A program made the position numbers and the translations under genes. Below are positions 24,725 to 30,181 of a stretch of 30,181 nt of DNA, one piece after another (the first letter of the stretch is position 1; each line of letters starts with the position of its first letter). The notes under the pieces are model-generated. The model was not told where the DNA came from. It did not search any database and saw nothing but the letters and a program-made list of their open reading frames with translations. Source of the stretch: Mageeibacillus sp. UBA5770 (GTDB lineage Bacteria; Bacillota_A; Clostridia; Saccharofermentanales; Saccharofermentanaceae); NCBI GenBank assembly GCA_002418705.1, contig DIEQ01000084.1:25657-55837 (forward strand), given 5' to 3'.

Positions 24725-25642
24725 ATGCAGCAAAAAGATACGGAAAACCATGAAATGAAGTTTTCAAACCTTGTTGAACATATTGAATCTGAGATGCCCA
24801 AAATGAGCAAGGGACAAAAAGCAATCGCCCGGTTTATTCTTTCAGATTATGAGAGAGCCGCATATATGACCGCAGCTAAAATCGGCGAAGAGGCCGGTGT
24901 AAGTGAATCCACTGTTGTCCGCTTTACGATGGAACTCGGATATGAGGGCTATCCTCATTTTCAAAGACTTCTTCAGGAAGAACTTAAGGTAAAGCTTACT
25001 TCTGTACAGCGCCTGAATGCCTCCCGCCGATATACAAACGACTCGCAGGTCTTAAGTTCTATTCTCCAGGCCGACATAGATAATCTTAAAAATACTTTTG
25101 AAAATATTAATGAGGCGGCATTCAGCAAGGCTGTTGAAACAATCCTCGGAGCAAAACGCATTTTTGTAATGGGGCTGAGAAGCTCGGCTCCGCTGTCCTC
25201 GTTCATACATTTCTACTTTACGCTTCTTTTTGACGATGTCCGCCACATTCACAGCAACAGCGCAAATGAAGTTTTCGAACAGATTTTGCCGATCGGACCG
25301 GGTGATGTATTGATCGGGATCAGCTTTCCACGGTATTCGATGCGCACAATACAGTCTATGCAGTATGCCAGGCAGCGCGGTGCCGCCGTCGTTGCCATAA
25401 CTGACAAGGCAGATACTCCGCTTGCCCATCAGGCGGATGTAGCGCTTTATGCTACTTCTGACATGGCTTCTTTTGTCGATTCGCTTGTTGCTCCGCTGTC
25501 CGTAATCAATGCCCTTATCGTCGCCCTTGGCATGCGTAAGCGAGATCACATTGAGCAGACTTTCGAGGCTCTTGAAAATCTCTGGGATGAATATAAAGTA
25601 TATGACAAAGGTGAAGACCGAAAAAGCGACCTGATTCTCTAA
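24725..25642 (+). CDS. RpiR/MurR-family transcriptional regulator
   Basis: The 305-residue protein has an N-terminal HTH_6 domain (about 10-85; MSKGQKAIARFILSDYERAA, then GVSESTVVRFTMELGYEGY) and a C-terminal SIS sugar-phosphate-binding domain (about 130-265; FVMGLRSSAPL, GISFPRYS, VVAITDKADTPLA). Relatives sense phosphosugars and control sugar or amino-sugar genes. No sugar gene is adjacent, so the target is unknown; the palindrome in its own leader may point to autoregulation. It starts a unit with hutP-like, cmk and ispH. Confidence 0.88.
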   Translation: MQQKDTENHEMKFSNLVEHIESEMPKMSKGQKAIARFILSDYERAAYMTAAKIGEEAGVSESTVVRFTMELGYEGYPHFQRLLQEELKVKLTSVQRLNASRRYTNDSQVLSSILQADIDNLKNTFENINEAAFSKAVETILGAKRIFVMGLRSSAPLSSFIHFYFTLLFDDVRHIHSNSANEVFEQILPIGPGDVLIGISFPRYSMRTIQSMQYARQRGAAVVAITDKADTPLAHQADVALYATSDMASFVDSLVAPLSVINALIVALGMRKRDHIEQTFEALENLWDEYKVYDKGEDRKSDLIL

Positions 25643-25660
25643 AAGAATTTACATGGAGAA

Positions 25661-25667
25661 AAAGGAG
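25661..25667 (+). promoter_or_regulatory. Ribosome site fixing the HutP-family start
   Basis: AAAGGAG stands 9 bases before ATG 25677. The in-frame ATG at 25653 lies upstream of it and has no site of its own. Confidence 0.75.
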
Positions 25668-25676
25668 ATTATTCTA

Positions 25677-26096
25677 ATGAAAGATGTAATAGCAAACAGT
25701 AAATTAGCTGCTTCAGCAGCAATACGGATTGCATTGACCAACACGAGGGAAGAGGAACACGAGCTCAAGGAACGTTTTCACAGCGAACACATTCACGTTG
25801 CCGCAGCTGATTTCGGCGGAGAATTTATTTCTTCGGTTTCCAAAATTATTGAGCGGACGGTAGTCGCTGCCAAAAGAGAAGGCATTATCGGTGAGACTCA
25901 TAATGAAGAAGGAGCACTCGCAGGCGCCGCCCGTGAGGCGATTTCACAGATTACATCGAAAGCCATCGGGTTAAATGTCGGCGGTAAAATAGGCATTGCC
26001 CGCCTTGGAGACCACATCAGCGTATGCTGCTTCTTTGGGATCGGACTTCTTCATCTGAATGAAATAGCGATCGGACTCGGACACCGGGCGATCTGA
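25677..26096 (+). CDS. HutP-family RNA-binding protein
   Basis: The 139-residue protein matches the clostridial HutP family (REGIIGETHNEEGALAGAAREAI and a terminal GLGHRAI). Bacillus HutP binds hut mRNA with histidine and Mg2+ and prevents termination. Of the His ligands in the Bacillus protein, the first (ETHNEEGA) and the last (GLGHRAI) appear kept, while the position of H77 seems to be Gly by hand alignment. No hut genes are near, so a histidine-utilisation role is doubtful; a general RNA-binding role in this operon is possible. It lies 34 bases after the regulator and 12 before cmk. Confidence 0.8.
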   Translation: MKDVIANSKLAASAAIRIALTNTREEEHELKERFHSEHIHVAAADFGGEFISSVSKIIERTVVAAKREGIIGETHNEEGALAGAAREAISQITSKAIGLNVGGKIGIARLGDHISVCCFFGIGLLHLNEIAIGLGHRAI

Positions 26097-26108
26097 AAGG
26101 ATATAATC

Positions 26109-26810
26109 ATGACTCATTTGCAGATAGCAATTGACGGACCATCCGGTTCCGGTAAAAGCACACTTGCCAAAGCAGTATCCAAAAAACTTGGAATCCTTTA
26201 TCTCGACACAGGCGCTATGTACCGTGCCTGCGGACTCAAGGCAATTCTATCCGGTATTTCCCCGAAGGATGAGGAACTCGTCGGAAAAATGCTGGAAACA
26301 CTCGATATCGATATACGGTTTGTAGACGGTGAACAGCGAATTTTTCTTGATAAACGGGATGTGTCCTCAGATATCCGCACACCGGAAGTATCAGTCGCCG
26401 CTTCGGATATTTCAAGCCTTCCTGCAGTCCGGATTAAAATGGTCGCGATGCAGCGTGAAATAGCAGGGGCGAGGAGTGTTGTTCTTGACGGCCGCGATAT
26501 CGGCTCATATGTCCTTCCTGATGCTGATTACAAATTCTTTCTGACTGCAGATCCGCAGGAGCGTGCCAAAAGGCGGCTTGAAGAACTTGCCCTTCGCGGA
26601 ATTACCACCCAGACATATGAGGAAGTACTTGCCGATATTCGCTACAGGGATTATCAGGATTCCAACCGTGCTTTTGCTCCGCTCGTCAAAACGCCGGATG
26701 CCATCGAAATTGACACTACATTCAATACACAGGAACAGACCCTGGAAGCACTTCTGAAGAATCTTCCCCGTGATCTGATTAAATCACCTGATTCTCAGGG
26801 AGCGTGCTGA
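26109..26810 (+). CDS. cmk: Cytidylate (CMP/dCMP) kinase
   Basis: The 233-residue enzyme moves phosphate from ATP to CMP or dCMP. It has the P-loop DGPSGSGKST (8-17), LDTGAMYR, LDGRDIGSYVLPDADYKFFLTA and AKRRLEEL, all typical of Cmk, and usual length. AAGGA precedes the ATG. Its stop is one base before the ispH-S1 ATG, the usual clostridial arrangement. Confidence 0.97.
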   Translation: MTHLQIAIDGPSGSGKSTLAKAVSKKLGILYLDTGAMYRACGLKAILSGISPKDEELVGKMLETLDIDIRFVDGEQRIFLDKRDVSSDIRTPEVSVAASDISSLPAVRIKMVAMQREIAGARSVVLDGRDIGSYVLPDADYKFFLTADPQERAKRRLEELALRGITTQTYEEVLADIRYRDYQDSNRAFAPLVKTPDAIEIDTTFNTQEQTLEALLKNLPRDLIKSPDSQGAC

Positions 26811-26811
26811 T

Positions 26812-28911
26812 ATGCATCTGACACTTGCAAAATCATCCGGTTTTTGTTTCGGAGTTGATCACGCTGTCAAGGCGGCCTACAAATGCCTTGCAAATTCTGA
26901 GCGGAAAATGCCTACTTATATGCTTGGTGCAATAACGCATAACGAGACGGTTGTTTCCGATTTGCTGTCACAGGGCATGGTACTTGTAGAAAACGTAAGC
27001 GAAATTTCTCCGAACAGCACGGTGCTTATCCGGGCACACGGCATATCACCGGCTATTCGGGCGGAACTGATTGAGAAGGGCTGCGATGTAATCGACTGTA
27101 CCTGTCCATATGTTGAAAAAATCCACCGGATTGTTCGCCGGGCTGACCGTGAAGGAAAGCAGGTGATTATAACGGGAGCTAAAGGCCACCCTGAAGTTGC
27201 CGGTATTTGCGGTGAGTGCAGCAGTGAAGTATGTGTCATTAGCAGTGCTGATGAACTCAAAGATATTCATTTAAGCGGCAAAGACAGCATTCTTGTATCG
27301 CAGACTACCTTTTCGGCAGAAGAATTTGACAAAATCCGTGAAAATATAAAGAATAAAATTGCAAACGACCAGATTTTTGATACAATATGTAGTACGACTG
27401 TAAACAGACAAAAAGAAGCCCTTGAATTAGCTGCCTCGTCAGACTATATGTTTGTCATTGGTTCAAAAGGCAGTTCTAATACCATGAAGCTCTTTGAAAT
27501 CTGTAAAAGTCATTGTGCTAAAACGTATCTGATTGGTAACGCGGGTGATCTCGCGAACATACTTACGGAAATCGATCTCACATCAGAGTCGGTCTCCATA
27601 GGAATTACCGCAGGTGCGTCTACGCCAGAATGCATAATCAGGGAGGTTATCCGAACAATGAGTGAGAACGAAGCCATGGCAAATCAGGAACCAATGGACA
27701 TCAATTTTGGAGACTATATTGACAGCATTCCTCAGCTGAGGAAAAATGCGACTGTGAAGGGAGCTATTACTTCAGCTGATAATGAGTACGTATACGTTGA
27801 CGTCCACGACAAGTCTGAAGGAAGGATTCCCCGTCATGAATTCGCCAATGATCCGGATTTTGATCTGGAGACTGCAATTGCAGAACACCTCGAGATCGAA
27901 GTGTATGTGCGCAGTGTCCGTAACTCAGACATGGGTAAGGAGATTTTACTTTCCAAGGCACATGTAGATTTTGGCAAGTACAAGACGCAGATCGAAGAAG
28001 CCTACGAGAACAAGACTCCTGTAACCGTAAAGGTTACCAATGTTGTCAAAGACGGCGTTATTGCAACGTTTGGCGGCGTGGATATTTATATTCACCGTAC
28101 GCAGCTTGAAATGGCCGCAGTTGACGATCTTGATTCTTACAAGGGCAAGACAATCCAGATTTTAATTACACAGTATGATCCTGACAAGAGACGCCTTCGC
28201 GTTTCCGGATCACGCAGATCACTGCTCAACACGCAGCGTCGTGCTAAAGCAGAGGAAGTATGGGGCACAATTCAGGTTGGCGCTCAATACGAAGGCATCG
28301 TGAGAAGCCTTACTGATTTCGGTGCATTCGTAGACATCGGAGGAGTGGACGGTCTCGTTCACGTGTCCGAGCTTTCATGGAACCGTATCCGTCATCCTTC
28401 CGAAGTTGTTTCTGTCGGACAGACTATTTCAGTATTCGTTAAGGATTTTGATCCTGAGAAGAAGCGCATCTCCCTTGGTTATAAGAAGCCTGAGGATGAT
28501 CCGTATCATGACATCGAAGAGAGATTCCCTATCGGATCAATCGTTCACGGCAAAGTTGTCCGTATGTTCCAGTTCGGTGCCTTTATTGAGCTCGAACCGG
28601 GTCTTGATGCCCTCTGCCATGTATCCCAGATTTCAAACGTCCGCCTTAACAAGCCGGATGATGTTCTGAAGGAAGGCATGGAAGTTGATGCACGCGTTCT
28701 TGAAGTCAACAATTCTGCAAGACGCATCAGCATCAGCATCAAAGAAGTTGAGCCGATTGACCCTGAGACACCTGCTGAAGCAGCTGAGCCTGTCGCAGCT
28801 GTCGCAGCTGTCGAAGCTGTCGAAGCTGTCGAAGCTGTCGAAGCTGCTGAAGTTGCTGAACCGGCACCGGTTGAAGCTGTACAGGAAACTCCTGCCGCAG
28901 TCGAAGAATAA
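26812..28911 (+). CDS. ispH: Fusion of HMBPP reductase (IspH) and S1 RNA-binding domains
   Basis: The 699-residue protein joins two functions. Residues 1-285 are IspH (LytB), the [4Fe-4S] enzyme that makes IPP and DMAPP in the last MEP-pathway step; cluster cysteines C12 (SGFCFGVDHA), C96 (VIDCTCPY) and C193 (TICSTTVNRQ) are present, with H43, H126 and E128 at the active site. From about 305 to 645 there are four S1 RNA-binding repeats, the third and fourth clearest (DFGAFVDIGGVDGLVHVSEL; FGAFIELEPGLDALCHVSQI). A low-complexity Ala/Val/Glu tail follows. The fusion is known across Clostridia, where it stands in for ribosomal protein S1. The gene ends at a strong terminator. Confidence 0.96.
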   Translation: MHLTLAKSSGFCFGVDHAVKAAYKCLANSERKMPTYMLGAITHNETVVSDLLSQGMVLVENVSEISPNSTVLIRAHGISPAIRAELIEKGCDVIDCTCPYVEKIHRIVRRADREGKQVIITGAKGHPEVAGICGECSSEVCVISSADELKDIHLSGKDSILVSQTTFSAEEFDKIRENIKNKIANDQIFDTICSTTVNRQKEALELAASSDYMFVIGSKGSSNTMKLFEICKSHCAKTYLIGNAGDLANILTEIDLTSESVSIGITAGASTPECIIREVIRTMSENEAMANQEPMDINFGDYIDSIPQLRKNATVKGAITSADNEYVYVDVHDKSEGRIPRHEFANDPDFDLETAIAEHLEIEVYVRSVRNSDMGKEILLSKAHVDFGKYKTQIEEAYENKTPVTVKVTNVVKDGVIATFGGVDIYIHRTQLEMAAVDDLDSYKGKTIQILITQYDPDKRRLRVSGSRRSLLNTQRRAKAEEVWGTIQVGAQYEGIVRSLTDFGAFVDIGGVDGLVHVSELSWNRIRHPSEVVSVGQTISVFVKDFDPEKKRISLGYKKPEDDPYHDIEERFPIGSIVHGKVVRMFQFGAFIELEPGLDALCHVSQISNVRLNKPDDVLKEGMEVDARVLEVNNSARRISISIKEVEPIDPETPAEAAEPVAAVAAVEAVEAVEAVEAAEVAEPAPVEAVQETPAAVEE
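28792..28845 (+). repeat. Six 9-base tandem repeats in the ispH-S1 tail
   Basis: Two GTCGCAGCT units are followed by four GTCGAAGCT units, coding VAA/VEA tripeptides in the disordered tail. The near-perfect DNA repeat could vary in copy number without frameshift. Confidence 0.85.
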
Positions 28912-28935
28912 GCAATTCGTTACATTCTGTTAACA

Positions 28936-28990
28936 AACGAAGCGGCTTTGTCCTTTTTTAATGAGGACAAGGCCGCTTCGTTTATTTAGT
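28936..28990 (+). terminator. Strong Rho-independent terminator after ispH-S1
   Basis: An 18-bp stem (28936-28953 with 28965-28982, one G-T pair; GAAGCGG core) with an 11-base loop is followed by TATTTAG, 24 bases after the stop. Confidence 0.9.
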
Positions 28991-29172
28991 AAATTCATAA
29001 TGCTTTGATTACCAAAATATAAGTATTTTGCTTTAGCCGCTGCGGTGTTTCTTCGGAAAAGAATTCGAAAACTCAATATTTTCTAGCAACTTTTACTTAA
29101 ATATGAATTGCAAATACTTTGAACAAATGTTACATTTAGGCAACAGGGGTTTTCTTAACGGATCTGATGCAC
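28991..29172. other. AT-rich intergenic stretch with one palindrome
   Basis: This is the main part of the longest gene-free region (28912-29266). It holds the palindrome CAAAATA-TAAG-TATTTTG at 29013-29030 (7-bp arms, no T-tract), which could be an operator. No convincing ORF, tRNA or known riboswitch was seen. Confidence 0.5.
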
Positions 29173-29178
29173 TATAAT
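29173..29178 (+). promoter_or_regulatory. -10 element of the SH3-domain protein gene
   Basis: Perfect TATAAT, 88 bases before the GTG start. The -35 zone (TTTTCT near 29151) is poor, so an activator or another sigma factor may be involved. Confidence 0.5.
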
Positions 29179-29180
29179 TG

Positions 29181-29251
29181 TGTCATTAGATAGGTCAAAT
29201 CCGATCTATATGACAACGGGCCGGACATAATCAAATACGAACTTGCCCGTT
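29181..29251 (+). promoter_or_regulatory. Two consecutive stems in the leader of the SH3-domain protein
   Basis: Stem one: TGTCAT-TAGAT (29181-29191) with ATCTA-T-ATGACA (29204-29215), 11 bp with one bulged T and a 12-base loop. Stem two: AACGGGC (29215-29221) with GCCCGTT (29245-29251). The ribosome site GGAGG (29257-29261) follows at once. It does not match the c-di-AMP (ydaO) or c-di-GMP riboswitch patterns I know. Confidence 0.5.
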
Positions 29252-29266
29252 CATTTGGAGGTCATT

Positions 29267-30181
29267 GTGAAAAAACCAAACAGTATTAAGCAGACAAATA
29301 ATAGAATTATGAAATATCGTCCTTCCCGTTGGACATTTTTTCGCGGGACGGCACTGGTAATAGGTTCACTGATTGTCGTTACAGCAATTCCATTTTTTTC
29401 GGCCGGTTTCACATCTGATGTATATCTTCAGGTTCCCGAAACCGAGAATGCCGCAGCAACTGATTTTCTGCCCGTATCAATTCAGATGGATGATTTGTCC
29501 AATCGTAACAGTGATGAATTACTGATTAATTCTCTTACCGTTGATGAAACTGCAGCTTCTGAAGAAACCGCAAAATCGGTAATGAGCCTTTCCGTTGAAA
29601 ATAATACATATTCAATTACCGAACACAATTCGGATACCGGCATACCTGTTGAGCTGCTGGATCCTTCTCAGTTTGCCGCAGACGCTACTACTATTTACAT
29701 CAATACGAGCGGTGTCAACGTTCGTTCCATTCCCAGTGCAAGCGGTGACCTTGTCGCAACGCTGTCTTATTCCAATTCAGCAAAGCGTATCGGTATCGGT
29801 TCTTCCTGGTCAAAGCTTGAACTTTCAGACGGCAGCATCGGGTATGTACTTACTAATTTCCTGTCGCTTCAGTTTATTGCAACACCGACACCAACACCGA
29901 CTCCTACTCCGACTCCTACACCCAAGCCTGCTGTAACCGAATCTTCTGCTTCGGGCACGTTTTATGCTGTAGGAGAGCTTAATGTACGTTCAGGCCCCGG
30001 TACGGATTACGATGTCATAAAGACATTATCCGTCGGCTCTGCTGTTGAAATTGTTGCCAAAACCAGTAATGGCTGGTACAGAACGGTAAAAGACACATAT
30101 GTACTTGCCAAACTTGTTACGTCAGAAGCACCGAGTGCTCCGAGTGCTCCGAGTACCCCGTCATCACCTTCGGCTCCTGCC
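29267..30181 (+). CDS. SH3b-domain surface protein, N-terminal part (cut by window end)
   Basis: The open frame runs 305 codons from GTG 29267 to the window end. GGAGG at 29257-29261 supports the start. A short basic N-terminus precedes one hydrophobic segment (about 27-47), a signal peptide or anchor. Two bacterial SH3 domains follow (about 141-203, with INTSGVNVRSIPS; about 230-285, with ELNVRSGPGTDYDV), separated by a Thr-Pro linker (206-221). The end is a Ser/Pro/Ala linker, so another domain should follow, often a cell-wall hydrolase such as NlpC/P60. SH3b domains bind peptidoglycan. The catalytic part is outside the window. Confidence 0.85.
   Translation, partial: MKKPNSIKQTNNRIMKYRPSRWTFFRGTALVIGSLIVVTAIPFFSAGFTSDVYLQVPETENAAATDFLPVSIQMDDLSNRNSDELLINSLTVDETAASEETAKSVMSLSVENNTYSITEHNSDTGIPVELLDPSQFAADATTIYINTSGVNVRSIPSASGDLVATLSYSNSAKRIGIGSSWSKLELSDGSIGYVLTNFLSLQFIATPTPTPTPTPTPTPKPAVTESSASGTFYAVGELNVRSGPGTDYDVIKTLSVGSAVEIVAKTSNGWYRTVKDTYVLAKLVTSEAPSAPSAPSTPSSPSAPA
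29888..29932 (+). repeat. Threonine-proline codon repeat
   Basis: Alternating ACx-CCx codons encode a Thr-Pro linker between the two SH3b domains, a common cell-wall spacer in Gram-positive surface proteins. Confidence 0.8.

Noticed and set aside
26101..26107. TATAAT just before cmk
   Set aside because: It lies between the ribosome site and the ATG, with no -35; a transcript starting there would lack a ribosome site.
28685..28933. Leucine/serine/lysine repeat peptide in another frame of the ispH-S1 tail
   Set aside because: It is only the frame-shifted reading of the 9-base tandem repeat.
29181..29266. c-di-AMP (ydaO) riboswitch before the SH3-domain gene
   Set aside because: The leader is too short and the conserved ydaO sequence blocks are not present.

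Overview
The window looks like chromosomal DNA of an anaerobic Gram-positive bacterium of the class Clostridia (Bacillota). The main reasons are the fused ispH-S1 gene behind cmk, the run ileS / site-2 protease / trpS / scpA / scpB, an unlinked HutP-family gene, the end of a membrane pyrophosphatase gene, GGAGG-type ribosome sites before nearly every gene, and TP-rich linkers in a cell-wall protein. I cannot name a genus. No rRNA, tRNA, CRISPR array, transposase, phage gene or integration site was seen.

Layout. 1-182: end of an hppA-like ion-pumping pyrophosphatase and its terminator. 353-3562 (+): a large GH2 beta-galactosidase-family protein that has lost several catalytic motifs; its end overlaps the convergent rluF by 59 bases. 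6788-3504 (-): OmpR-type response regulator, PhoR-like histidine kinase and an RluF-type rRNA pseudouridine synthase, probably one operon. 8910-6910 (-): a GTG-started ATP-grasp enzyme and a DUF2156 (MprF C-domain-like) protein, divergent from an MFS transporter (9133-10458, +). 10612-12165 (+): an acidic lipoprotein with a duplicated domain. 12281-14582 (+): rRNA-type methyltransferase, RluA-family synthase and HD-domain protein, tightly overlapped. 14702-21193 (+): eukaryotic-like (type 2) ileS behind a near-consensus promoter, then site-2 protease, trpS, scpA and scpB. 21253-24602 (+): three biotin-dependent subunits resembling the 12S, 1.3S and 5S parts of methylmalonyl-CoA:pyruvate transcarboxylase, closed by a terminator. 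24725-28911 (+): RpiR-type regulator, HutP-family protein, cmk and ispH-S1, closed by a strong terminator. 29267-end (+): an incomplete SH3b-domain surface protein behind a leader with two predicted stems.

How the genes work together. Most of the window is housekeeping: translation (two tRNA synthetases, three probable RNA-modification enzymes, S1 domains), chromosome condensation (ScpAB), isoprenoid and nucleotide synthesis (IspH, CMP kinase) and envelope functions. The most distinctive parts are the carboxyl-transfer trio, which has neither a biotin carboxylase nor a membrane decarboxylase subunit beside it and could move a carboxyl group between an acyl-CoA and pyruvate/oxaloacetate without ATP; the probable non-catalytic GH2 protein; and the uncharacterised ATP-grasp/DUF2156/MFS group. 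I found no clear candidate for a wholly new defence or mobile system.
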